Source: an uncultured Gemmiger sp. (GTDB lineage Bacteria; Bacillota; Clostridia; Oscillospirales; Ruminococcaceae). From it: a stretch of 52,783 nucleotides of DNA. The translations under genes and the position numbers were made by a program. Positions 41,658 to 52,783 of the stretch are shown here, one piece after another. The stretch spans positions 1 to 52,783 of the forward strand of contig CALXHP010000074.1 in assembly GCA_944388135.1 (NCBI GenBank), given 5' to 3'. Below the pieces are notes generated by a model. That model did not search any database. It was not told the DNA's origin and saw only the letters and a list, made by a program, of their open reading frames with translations. Each line of letters starts with the position of its first letter. The stretch's first letter is position 1.

Positions 41658-44600
41658 ATGGTAAAGGTCAAGCCCGTACAAAACGGCAGAACGACCCGCA
41701 TGAGTTTTTCCCGTATCAACGAAGTGATTGATATGCCCAATCTCATCGAGATTCAGAAAAACTCTTACAACTGGTTCCTTAAGGAAGGTCTGCATGAGGT
41801 CTTCCACGACATTGCCGCGATCGAGGACTACACCGGAAATCTGGTGCTGGAATTCGTCGATTACCGGCTGGACAAGAACCCCAAATACTCCATTAAAGAA
41901 TGTAAGGAACGGGATGCCACCTACGCGGCACCCCTGTACGTCACGGCGCGCCTGTTCAACAAGCAGACCGGCGAAGTGAAGGAACAGGAAATCTTCATGG
42001 GTGATTTCCCGCTTATGACGGATTCCGGCACCTTCATCTCCAACGGTGCCGAGCGCGCTATTGTCAGCCAGTTGGTTCGTTCTCCCGGTGTGTTCTACGG
42101 CTCCAGCAAGGACCGTACCGGCAAGGACCTGTTTACCGCCACCATGAACCCCAACCGTGGCGCCTGGCTGGAATACGAGACGGACTCCCAGGACGTTTTC
42201 TATGTCCGCATCGATAAGAACCGCAAGCTGCCGGTCACTACCCTGATCCGTGCGCTGGGTCTGAGTACCGATGAGCAGATCCGCCAGTTCTTCGGCGATT
42301 CCGAACCCAAGATCAATGCCTCTCTGGAAAAGGACATCACCCATTCCACCGAGGAAGGCCTGCTGGAAGTCTACCGCAAGCTGCGCCCCGGCGAGCCCCC
42401 GACGGTAGAAAACTCCCGCAGCCACCTGAACTCTTTGTTCTTTGATCCCCGCCGTTACGATCTGGCTCGCTTCGGCCGCTACAAGATGAACAACAAGCTC
42501 GGCCTGGCCCGCCGCATTGCCGGCTACAAGGCCGCCGAGGATATCATTGCGCCGCTGACCGGTGAGCTGCTGGTCGCCAAGGGCGAAAAGATCAACACCG
42601 CCAAAGCCAACGAGATCGATGCCGCCGGTGTGACCCGTGTGGTCGTTCTGGTGGAGCGCAAGGGCGAGGAGAGCGTGCCCGTCATCGTGATCTCCAACGG
42701 TTGCGTGGATGCACAGCCGTTCTTCAGCTTCGATGTGGACGCCGAGTGCGGCATCAACGAGCGTGCCAACTTCGCCGAGATCCGCAAGATCCTGGACGCC
42801 ACCTCCGATCCCGAGGAGCAGAAGGAACTGCTGCGCCAGAACCATGACGTGCTGATCAGCCGCACCGTCACGGTGGATGATATCTTTGCTTCCATCAACT
42901 ACCTGATCGGTCTGGACCACGGCATCGGTGTCACCGACGAGATCGACCATCTGGGCAACCGTCGTGTCCGCAGCGTGGGCGAGCTGCTGCAGAACCAGTT
43001 CCGTATCGGCTTCTCCCGCATGGAGCGCGTCATCCGTGAGCGCATGACCCTGCAGAACCAGGAAAGCGGCGAGATCACGCCCCAGAGCCTGGTCAACATC
43101 CGCCCGGTTGTGGCCGCCATCAAGGAGTTCATCGGTTCCAGCCCGCTGTCCCAGTTTATGGACCAGAACAACCCTCTGGCCGAGCTGACCCACAAGCGTC
43201 GTCTGTCCGCCCTGGGCCCCGGCGGTCTGTCCCGTGACCGCGCAGGCTTCGAAGTCCGCGACGTGCATTATACCCACTATGGCCGTCTGTGCCCCATCGA
43301 GACCCCCGAAGGTCCCAACATCGGTCTGATCTCCTATCTGGCCACCTACGCCAAGATCAACAAGTACGGCTTTGTGGAAGCCCCTTACCGCCGTGTGGAT
43401 AAGGCCACCGGCGTGGTCACTGATGAAGTGGTCTACATGACCGCCGATGTGGAGGACGAGTATATCGTCGCCCAGGCCAACGAGCCGCTGGATGAGAACA
43501 ATCGCTTTGTCCGTTCCCGCGTTTCCGGCCGTCACCGCAACGACATCCAGGAATTTGAAGCCAGCCAGGTCGATTTCATGGATGTTTCTCCCCGAATGAT
43601 GGTTTCCGTGGCTACGGCCTGCATTCCCTTCCTGGAGAACGACGACTGTAACCGTGCCCTGATGGGCTCCAACATGCAGCGGCAGGCTGTGCCTCTGATG
43701 GTCACCCAGCAGCCCATTGTGGCCACCGGCATGGAGTACAAGGCTGCCACTGACTCCGGTGTCTGCATCTTGGCTGCCCATGACGGTACCGTGGAGTATG
43801 TGGATGCCGAAAAGATCGTTGTCCGCTGTGAGGATGGTTCCGCCGATACCTATGAACTGATCAAGTTCATGCGCTCCAACCAGGGCAACTGCAACAACCA
43901 GCGTCCTATCGTGCAGGTGGGCGATGTGGTCAAGACCGGCGATGTGCTGGCTGACGGCCCCGCCACCAAGAACGGCGAAATCAGCCTGGGCAAGAACGCT
44001 CTGGTGGGCTTCATGACCTGGGAGGGCTACAACTACGAGGACGCCGTCCTGCTGAACGAAAAACTGGTGCGTGAGGACGTTTATACCTCCATCCATATTG
44101 AAGAATATGAGACCGAAGCCCGCGACACCAAGCTGGGACCTGAAGAAATTACCCGCGATATCCCCAACGTGGGCGATGATGCACTGAAAGATCTGGATGA
44201 TCGCGGCATCATCCGCGTGGGTGCCGAGGTCAAGACCGGCGACATTCTGGTAGGTAAGGTCACCCCGAAGGGCGAGACCGAGCTCACCGCCGAGGAGCGC
44301 CTGCTGCGTGCCATCTTCGGTGAGAAGGCCCGCGAAGTCCGCGATACTTCGCTGCGTGTGCCTCACGGTGCTTACGGTATCGTGGTGGACATCAAGGTCT
44401 TTACGCCCGAGAACAGCGATGAGCTGCAGCCTGGCGTCCGTATGTGCGTGCGCTGCTACATCGCCCAGAAACGTAAGATCAGCGTCGGCGATAAGATGGC
44501 CGGCCGTCACGGCAACAAGGGTGTTGTTTCCCGCATTCTGCCTCAGGAGGACATGCCGTTCCTGCCTGACGGCACACCGCTGGATATCGTGTTGAACCCC

Positions 44601-45488
44601 CTGGGCGTTCCTTCCCGTATGAACATCGGTCAGGTGCTGGAAGTCAACCTGGGCTATGTGGCCAAGGCTCTGGGCTGGAAGGTCCAGACCCCCGTCTTCG
44701 ACGGTGCCCACGAAGCCGACCTGCGTGACTGCTTCGCCGAAGCCCGCGCCAAGTGGCATGGCGAGAACGCCCCTGAGTATCCCACCAAGCTGGACCGCCT
44801 GATGGGTGAGAAGGGCCACATCATCGACTTCTCCAAGATCGATCTGACCGATGACGGCAAGACCACCGTGTACGACGGCCGTACCGGCGAACAGTTCCCC
44901 AACAAGGTTACTGTGGGCTATATGTACTACCTCAAGCTGCATCACCTGGTCGACGATAAGATCCATGCCCGTTCCACCGGCCCCTACTCCATGGTCACCC
45001 AGCAGCCTCTGGGCGGCAAGGCGCAGTTCGGTGGTCAGCGCTTCGGCGAAATGGAAGTCTGGGCGCTGGAAGCTTACGGCGCCGCTTACACCCTGCAGGA
45101 GATCCTGACCATCAAGTCCGACGACGTTGTGGGCCGTGTCAAGACCTACGAGGCCATCGTCAAGGGCGAGCCCATCCCGCGTCCCGGCATTCCCGAGAGC
45201 TTCCGCGTCATGCTCAAAGAGCTGCAGAGCCTTGGCCTGGATATCGTGGTGCAGGACAAGGAAGGCAATCCTGTGGATATGCGTCAGGAATTTGACGACG
45301 ATGACAGCAGCTTCGAAAACAGCGACTACGATGTGGGCAACAATGTCCTGGTCGAGAGCGAGCTGCAGGATGACTACAGCGTGAAAGATGCCGATGAGGG
45401 CTTTGATGACGATCTGGACGAGGACAGCGAGCCGAGCGCCGATGACCTGGCCAAGATCGAGATGAACGATCCCTTTGACGATGAATAA
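41658..45488 (+). CDS. rpoB: RNA polymerase beta subunit
   Basis: 1276 residues. Full-length beta subunit with the rifampicin region [20 protein letters not shown] (wild-type-like: Q, D, H and the following R-R-L-S are all present), [15 protein letters not shown], and the C-terminal [20 protein letters not shown]. The last ~60 residues are a very acidic Asp/Glu-rich tail. It forms the catalytic core with RpoC. The ATG follows AGGAGTGG. Codon choice is strongly biased toward C-ending codons, as expected for high expression. Confidence 0.99.
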   Translation: MVKVKPVQNGRTTRMSFSRINEVIDMPNLIEIQKNSYNWFLKEGLHEVFHDIAAIEDYTGNLVLEFVDYRLDKNPKYSIKECKERDATYAAPLYVTARLFNKQTGEVKEQEIFMGDFPLMTDSGTFISNGAERAIVSQLVRSPGVFYGSSKDRTGKDLFTATMNPNRGAWLEYETDSQDVFYVRIDKNRKLPVTTLIRALGLSTDEQIRQFFGDSEPKINASLEKDITHSTEEGLLEVYRKLRPGEPPTVENSRSHLNSLFFDPRRYDLARFGRYKMNNKLGLARRIAGYKAAEDIIAPLTGELLVAKGEKINTAKANEIDAAGVTRVVVLVERKGEESVPVIVISNGCVDAQPFFSFDVDAECGINERANFAEIRKILDATSDPEEQKELLRQNHDVLISRTVTVDDIFASINYLIGLDHGIGVTDEIDHLGNRRVRSVGELLQNQFRIGFSRMERVIRERMTLQNQESGEITPQSLVNIRPVVAAIKEFIGSSPLSQFMDQNNPLAELTHKRRLSALGPGGLSRDRAGFEVRDVHYTHYGRLCPIETPEGPNIGLISYLATYAKINKYGFVEAPYRRVDKATGVVTDEVVYMTADVEDEYIVAQANEPLDENNRFVRSRVSGRHRNDIQEFEASQVDFMDVSPRMMVSVATACIPFLENDDCNRALMGSNMQRQAVPLMVTQQPIVATGMEYKAATDSGVCILAAHDGTVEYVDAEKIVVRCEDGSADTYELIKFMRSNQGNCNNQRPIVQVGDVVKTGDVLADGPATKNGEISLGKNALVGFMTWEGYNYEDAVLLNEKLVREDVYTSIHIEEYETEARDTKLGPEEITRDIPNVGDDALKDLDDRGIIRVGAEVKTGDILVGKVTPKGETELTAEERLLRAIFGEKAREVRDTSLRVPHGAYGIVVDIKVFTPENSDELQPGVRMCVRCYIAQKRKISVGDKMAGRHGNKGVVSRILPQEDMPFLPDGTPLDIVLNPLGVPSRMNIGQVLEVNLGYVAKALGWKVQTPVFDGAHEADLRDCFAEARAKWHGENAPEYPTKLDRLMGEKGHIIDFSKIDLTDDGKTTVYDGRTGEQFPNKVTVGYMYYLKLHHLVDDKIHARSTGPYSMVTQQPLGGKAQFGGQRFGEMEVWALEAYGAAYTLQEILTIKSDDVVGRVKTYEAIVKGEPIPRPGIPESFRVMLKELQSLGLDIVVQDKEGNPVDMRQEFDDDDSSFENSDYDVGNNVLVESELQDDYSVKDADEGFDDDLDEDSEPSADDLAKIEMNDPFDDE

Positions 45489-45535
45489 TGTTGAGCTGTA
45501 TCGTGTGTCATACTTGAATTGAGAGGGTTCGCTGA

Positions 45536-49138
<3,603 letters not shown>

Positions 49139-49149
49139 CGTATAAATTG

Positions 49150-49180
49150 AATCCCCGCCACATCTATGGCGGGGATTTTT
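49150..49180 (+). terminator. Intrinsic terminator after rpoC
   Basis: AATCCCCGCCA pairs with TGGCGGGGATT around CATCTA, followed by T. It ends the rpoBC operon here rather than continuing into rpsL. Confidence 0.95.
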
Positions 49181-49187
49181 GTATTGG

Positions 49188-49216
49188 TTGACGATGGAAA
49201 AGGAACTGGCTATAAT
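49188..49216 (+). promoter_or_regulatory. sigma-A promoter for the Spx/ArsC-like gene and pepF
   Basis: TTGACG (49188-49193), 17-base spacer, perfect TATAAT (49211-49216), about 40 bases before the gene. Confidence 0.85.
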
Positions 49217-49256
49217 TGGATATACTAAGCACAAAACAAAAAAGGGAAGTGACCCC

Positions 49257-49610
49257 ATGATCTTTTTACAGTATCCACCTTGCTCCACTTGCCAGAAGGC
49301 CAGAAAGTGGTTGGATGAACATGGCATTTCTTACGACACACGTCATATTAAGGAAGAAAATCCTACACAGGAAGAGCTGAGGGACTGGTATGCGCGCAGT
49401 GGATTGCCCCTCAAGCGTTTTTTCAATACCAGCGGTCTCGCCTATAAATCCATGGGCCTTAAAGATAAATTGGCCGCTATGTCGGAAGAAGAACAGCTGG
49501 CTTTACTGGCAACCGATGGTATGCTGGTGAAACGTCCGCTGCTTGTTGAGGACGATTTTGTATTGGTCGGATTTAAGCCTGCTGAGTGGGAAGAAGCGCT
49601 GATCCGGTAA
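49257..49610 (+). CDS. Spx/MgsR/ArsC-family thioredoxin-fold protein
   Basis: 117 residues. The N-terminal strand is followed by C-S-T-C (C-x-x-C, about 10-13) and later L-V-K-R-P-L-L (about 89-95), the ArsC/Spx-fold marks. The group includes arsenate reductase-like enzymes and the RNA-polymerase-binding redox regulators Spx and MgsR. The sequence is closer to the generic YfgD/YusI-like members than to Spx itself, so a regulatory role is not established, though it sits immediately downstream of the polymerase genes. ATG 49257 follows GGGAAGTG. It lies 11 bases before pepF and shares its promoter. Confidence 0.82.
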   Translation: MIFLQYPPCSTCQKARKWLDEHGISYDTRHIKEENPTQEELRDWYARSGLPLKRFFNTSGLAYKSMGLKDKLAAMSEEEQLALLATDGMLVKRPLLVEDDFVLVGFKPAEWEEALIR

Positions 49611-49621
49611 AGGAGGTCTTT

Positions 49622-51427
49622 ATGTCTGATATGCAAGTTTTGAAAGAACGCAAGGAGATAGATTCCCAATACAAGTGGGATCTTACACCGATGTATCAGG
49701 ATGATGCCGCTTGGGAGGCGGATTTTGTTACACTGGATGACCAGGTACAGGCGATGACAGCTTTTGCCGGTACGCTGAAAGATGCGATTTCCATTGGCGC
49801 CTATTTGGATGCCGGTACCGAGCTGGGCCGTAAACTGTCCAATTTGTACTGCTATGCTTCCTTGCGTCGCAGTGAAGACACCCGCGCAGAAGCAGGGCAA
49901 AGTATGTATGCACGTATCACAACCAAATATGTGCAAGCTATGGCGGCCATGGCTTTTGCTGAACCGGAAATTCTTTCTTTGCCGGAAGAAACTTTACGGG
50001 AAATTGTAAATGACGAACAACTGGCAGACCACAAGTTTACCATGGAAAACCTGCTGCGCCAGAAACCTCATACGCTGAGCGGGTCAGAGGAAAAGCTTCT
50101 GGCTACGTTCGGCGAGGCGCTGGGCGCACCGGCTGAGATCGCGGACAATCTCCAGGATGCGGATCTGGTCTTTGATTCGGTACAGGACGGCGCCGGCAAT
50201 AAGGTGGAAGTCACTGGTTCCAACTATATCATGCTGCAGATGTCCCAGGACCGCACGCTGCGCAAAAATGCCTTCACCAGTTTCTACAAGGGATACCGCC
50301 AGCATGTCAATACCTTTGCATCGGCTTATTCCGGGGCAGTCAAGGCGGCCACAGCGGAAGCTTCCGTACGGCACTATGCTTCCTCTCGGGCAATGTCCAT
50401 GGCGGGGGAAAACATTCCCGCGGCGGTGTATGATAACCTGATCGATACAGTACGCAAGCATATGCCGGCCATGTATCGTTATGTGGCCCTTCGCAAAAAG
50501 ATTCTGAATCTGGACGAGCTGCATTACTACGATGTATATGCACCTTTGGTAGGAGAGGTAAAGGTCCGGTATACCTACGAAAAGGCACAGCAGATGGTCT
50601 TGGATGCCGTGGCTCCGCTGGGAAAGGAATATGGGGATCTGGTCCGGAAAGCCTTTGCTGAACGCTGGATCGATGTTTATCCTAATAAAGGCAAGAGCGG
50701 AGGCGCCTATTCTTCAGGCACCTATGATTCCAATCCTTATATTTTGACGAACTTTACCGGTACGCTGGACAGTGTATCTACCATTGCCCACGAGATGGGG
50801 CACAGCATGCATACCTGGCATTCCAACCACCATCAACCACCGCAGTATGCGGATTATACGCTGTTTGTGGCGGAAGTCGCTTCCACTGTTAACGAGAATT
50901 TGCTGATTGAACAGCTTTTGCAAAAAGAGCAAGAGCCGCGGATGAGATTGTATCTGCTCAATCAGTACCTGGAAAACTTTAAGGGAACCGTCTACCGTCA
51001 AACGATGTTCGCTGAATTTGAGAGGGAAGCCCATGCCATGGCGGAACGCGGGGAAGCGCTGAGCCCTGCGGCTCTCAATGCACTGTACAAGCGCCTCGTG
51101 AAAGACTATTTTGGACCTGATCTTGTCATGGACGAAGAAGTTCAGTATGAGTGGGCCCGTATTCCGCATTTCTATCGTCCGTTCTATGTATATAAGTATG
51201 CTACAGGATATTCCACTGCGGTAGCTCTGTCGGAAGGCATTCTGAAAGAAGGGGAGCCGGCGGTCAAACGATATAAGGAGTTCCTTTCCATGGGCGGCAG
51301 CGCCTATCCGTTGGATGAGCTTCGCCATGCTGGCGTGGATTTGACGACACCGGCTCCGGTGGATGCGGCTCTGGAAAAATTCGAACACATTCTGGATGAT
51401 GCAGAGGAAACGCTGGCAAAATTATAA
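49622..51427 (+). CDS. pepF: Oligoendopeptidase F (M3 family)
   Basis: 601 residues, normal for PepF. The zinc peptidase motif H390-E391-M-G-H394 lies in I-A-H-E-M-G-H-S-M-H-T, with a second-metal-ligand glutamate expected about 25 residues on (F-V-A-E-V-A-S-T). It has the usual PepF N-terminal helical domain and C-terminal F-Y-x-P-F-Y-V-Y-K-Y-A-T-G. It is a cytoplasmic enzyme cutting peptides of about 7-17 residues. ATG 49622 follows AAAGGAGG. Confidence 0.95.
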   Translation: MSDMQVLKERKEIDSQYKWDLTPMYQDDAAWEADFVTLDDQVQAMTAFAGTLKDAISIGAYLDAGTELGRKLSNLYCYASLRRSEDTRAEAGQSMYARITTKYVQAMAAMAFAEPEILSLPEETLREIVNDEQLADHKFTMENLLRQKPHTLSGSEEKLLATFGEALGAPAEIADNLQDADLVFDSVQDGAGNKVEVTGSNYIMLQMSQDRTLRKNAFTSFYKGYRQHVNTFASAYSGAVKAATAEASVRHYASSRAMSMAGENIPAAVYDNLIDTVRKHMPAMYRYVALRKKILNLDELHYYDVYAPLVGEVKVRYTYEKAQQMVLDAVAPLGKEYGDLVRKAFAERWIDVYPNKGKSGGAYSSGTYDSNPYILTNFTGTLDSVSTIAHEMGHSMHTWHSNHHQPPQYADYTLFVAEVASTVNENLLIEQLLQKEQEPRMRLYLLNQYLENFKGTVYRQTMFAEFEREAHAMAERGEALSPAALNALYKRLVKDYFGPDLVMDEEVQYEWARIPHFYRPFYVYKYATGYSTAVALSEGILKEGEPAVKRYKEFLSMGGSAYPLDELRHAGVDLTTPAPVDAALEKFEHILDDAEETLAKL

Positions 51428-51447
51428 AACGTTGCCGGTAACGCAAC

Positions 51448-51483
51448 AAAAAATCCCGCAGGATCATCCTGCGGGATTTTTTA
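51448..51483. terminator. Bidirectional terminator
   Basis: AAAAAATCCCGCAGGAT and ATCCTGCGGGATTTTTT form a near-perfect hairpin between convergent pepF and the alanine-rich gene. Confidence 0.95.
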
Positions 51484-51524
51484 AGTACTGTCAGATGGTC
51501 CGTTCAGGGAAACGGATCAGATGA

Positions 51525-52145
51525 TTACTGGCCCAGAACAGCGGCGATGTAAGCGGCCTCTTTGGCGGCGATCTGCGCCTGATAGTTCTTCACGGCGGCA
51601 GCATAAGCAGCCTCACGTTGATCGGCAGCAGCCTGAGCGGCAACACCGGCGGCGGCAACGGCGGCGACATCAGCGTCAGCCTTGGCCTGAGCGGCCTTGG
51701 CGGCGGCCATCACGGCAGCAACATCAGCATCAGCCTTGGCCTGCGCCTGTTTCGCGGCAGCCATCACAGCGGCGGTATACGCAGCTTCCTTAGCGGCGAT
51801 CTGCTGCTGATAGGCTTTTACGGCACCGGCATATGCGGCTTCACGCTGATCGGCAGCAGCCTGGGTCGCTTTACCGGCGGCGATCACAGCGGCAACGTCG
51901 GCATCGGCCTTTGCCTGAGCAGCTTTACCGGCAGCAATTACGGCAAGGCACTCCGCATCAGCTTTTGCCTGGGCCTGTTGCGCAGCGGCTTGCACTGCAG
52001 CGGTATAGGCGGCTTCTTTGGCGGCAACCTGAGCCTGGTAGGCTTTGACGGCGGCAATGTAATCGCTGTTTGCATCGGCGAATACCGGTACAGCAAAAGC
52101 AGAGATCATGCAGACGGAAAGCAGGAACGCGAGCAGTTTTTTCAT
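51525..52145 (-). CDS. Secreted alanine-rich helical repeat protein, function unknown
   Basis: 206 residues, not a recognised family. A clear signal peptide (1-23: K-K, hydrophobic core, V-F-A cut before D24) is followed by a sequence almost wholly of Ala with Lys, Gln, Asp, Glu, Val and Tyr. It consists of two full copies of a 76-residue unit (residues 32-107 and 108-183) and the first 23 residues of a third. Within each unit an ~18-residue subrepeat A-Q-A-K-A-D-A-D-V-A-A-V is repeated. This predicts a long continuous helix or coiled coil. There is no LPXTG, lipobox or membrane anchor, so it should be released or held non-covalently. A strong ribosome site (AAGGAGG) and its own promoter point to good expression. 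Confidence 0.85.
   Translation of the reverse strand: MKKLLAFLLSVCMISAFAVPVFADANSDYIAAVKAYQAQVAAKEAAYTAAVQAAAQQAQAKADAECLAVIAAGKAAQAKADADVAAVIAAGKATQAAADQREAAYAGAVKAYQQQIAAKEAAYTAAVMAAAKQAQAKADADVAAVMAAAKAAQAKADADVAAVAAAGVAAQAAADQREAAYAAAVKNYQAQIAAKEAAYIAAVLGQ
51597..52052 (-). repeat. Two tandem 228-bp repeats plus a partial third within the alanine-rich gene
   Basis: Minus strand copy 1 52052-51825, copy 2 51824-51597, partial copy 51596-51525. Each begins A-V-K-(A/N)-Y-Q at the protein level. The two full copies are highly similar but not identical in protein (for example I versus M and G versus A in the subrepeats). Confidence 0.85.
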
Positions 52146-52169
52146 AATTGATACCTCCTTAAATTTGAC

Positions 52170-52184
52170 GCTCCTCTTAGGAGC
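52170..52184 (-). promoter_or_regulatory. Short hairpin in the leader of the alanine-rich gene
   Basis: GCTCCT (52170-52175) pairs with AGGAGC (52179-52184) around three bases, about 15 bases upstream of the ribosome site. It may stabilise the mRNA 5' end. Confidence 0.45.
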
Positions 52185-52196
52185 TTCTACGTCTTG

Positions 52197-52225
52197 ATTA
52201 TAACAAGCAAAATAAAAATGTGCAA
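52197..52225 (-). promoter_or_regulatory. sigma-A promoter for the alanine-rich gene
   Basis: Minus strand TTGCAC (52225-52220), 17-base spacer, perfect TATAAT (52202-52197). Confidence 0.8.
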
Positions 52226-52603
52226 TAGAAATGTGAAAACTAATCAGAAAAGTTTTGCTTTAAAAATTGTGCTATATGCACAAAAATATACGTGAAATAT
52301 GAAATAAAGAAGGATAAGTTGTCATATAGTTGTGAAAACACTGTGTAAAAAATGTGTAAGACCATCCGATTGCAGGCTGGAAAGAAGAGATTTTATAAAA
52401 CAGTTGTATGCAAAAGTTGGGGGATCACACACCATACTAAAGGGGTTCCTGCCCAAAAATAGACCCGACAATTATGAATGAGTCGTAAGGACACCTCTTC
52501 GCTAAAAAAATGTGTTTCACCGGGGCAAAAACAAGTAAACTTTTGGATAAAGGAAAAAATCTCTGTTTTGCACGATTTTTCTTCGATTTTTTTGGCAATA
52601 CTC
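52226..52603. other. AT-rich intergenic region before rpsL
   Basis: About 380 bases, much more AT-rich than the genes around it, with no convincing reading frame. A perfect palindromic stretch TTGTGC-TATAT-GCACAA (52267-52283) could be an operator or small hairpin. Nothing else was recognised. Confidence 0.55.
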
Positions 52604-52632
52604 TTGACAAGCGCGACTCTATCCTTTACAAT
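52604..52632 (+). promoter_or_regulatory. sigma-A promoter for rpsL
   Basis: Perfect TTGACA (52604-52609), 17-base spacer, TACAAT (52627-52632), followed by a leader of about 85 bases. Confidence 0.88.
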
Positions 52633-52723
52633 AACTAATGCGTGAGTTTCCGGGGTGAAGTGCGGTCAAAAAGCTGTACACATTCCAAAACAAGCGTGAA
52701 TACGTAAAGAAAGGAGAAAAGAA

Positions 52724-52783
52724 ATGCCTACTTTTAACCAGCTCGTGCGCAAAGGCCGTGAGGTCCTGGTTCACAAGAGCACC
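52724..52783 (+). CDS. rpsL: 30S ribosomal protein S12, N-terminal 20 residues only
   Basis: The ATG at 52724 follows AAAGGAG and encodes M-P-T-F-N-Q-L-V-R-K-G-R-E, the near-universal start of S12, the decoding-centre protein where streptomycin resistance mutations fall. The window ends after 20 codons. It has its own promoter, separate from rpoBC, and presumably begins the str operon (rpsL-rpsG-fusA) outside the window. Confidence 0.97.
   Translation, partial: MPTFNQLVRKGREVLVHKST

Noticed and set aside
41243-41664. Small plus-strand frames in the rpoB upstream region
   Set aside because: They cross promoter elements and lack ribosome sites; better explained as leader DNA.
41502-44966. 1154-codon open frame opposite rpoB
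   Set aside because: It is the mirror of the strongly biased rpoB codons; no ribosome site, no recognisable domain, low-complexity Gly/His/Val-rich translation.
51525-52052. CRISPR-like repetition
   Set aside because: The repeats are 228 bp, in frame and protein-coding; no short direct repeats with unique spacers occur anywhere in the window.

Overview
The window looks like a chromosomal segment of a gut-type Clostridia bacterium, most likely Oscillospiraceae (Ruminococcaceae) of the Gemmiger/Subdoligranulum/Faecalibacterium type. This is inferred from three things: Firmicutes-specific gene clusters (spoIVB-spo0A, cdaA-cdaR, mazG-rqcP-yabP-yabQ-divIC-yabR, dgt-dnaG-rpoD), a GC content that looks moderately high for Clostridia, and strong purine-rich Shine-Dalgarno sites before nearly every gene. 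No phage, insertion sequence or CRISPR array was seen. Most of the window is core genome.

Layout. 1-2600: a truncated tRNA-Ser, a Kef/Nha-type antiporter, a DUF975 membrane protein and tRNA-Leu(CAG). 2812-6155: an unrecognised membrane protein, then the sporulation pair spoIVB and spo0A. 6281-14597: a co-directional run of fused ispDF, the c-di-AMP genes cdaA-cdaR, an FAD protein, an XpaC-like protein and recJ. 14621-20327: rel (ppGpp), dtd, a metallo-beta-lactamase-fold hydrolase, hemZ and a uridine-kinase-like P-loop kinase. 20442-24211: a zinc-ribbon protein, then mazG, HU, rqcP, yabP, yabQ, divIC and an S1 protein, with a candidate sigma-E promoter before yabP. 24239-26203: an RNA methyltransferase and a NYN-LOTUS protein. 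26236-28361 (minus): a CPBP protease-tadA-fabG operon, divergent from a LysR regulator across a heavily structured intergenic region.

29517-35102 is the most distinctive accessory region: an apparently single operon PHP phosphoesterase - TSCPD protein - FkbH-like HAD/GNAT protein - membrane-anchored SGNH-like protein - MBOAT acyltransferase. The arrangement resembles a Dlt- or alginate-acetylation-type surface acylation machine, with an FkbH-type loading enzyme where DltA would be and no carrier protein next to it.

35116-37099 holds two small minus-strand genes, tRNA-Gly(CCC), rpmE with a structured leader, and a YigZ/IMPACT protein. 37198-41249 is dgt-dnaG-rpoD. 41354-49180 is rpoB-rpoC behind two candidate promoters; there are no ribosomal protein genes immediately upstream. 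An Spx/ArsC-like gene, pepF and a minus-strand gene for a secreted alanine-rich repeat protein separate rpoC from rpsL, which runs off the right edge.

The retained sporulation genes (spo0A, spoIVB, yabP, yabQ) imply descent from a spore former; whether this organism still sporulates cannot be decided from this window.
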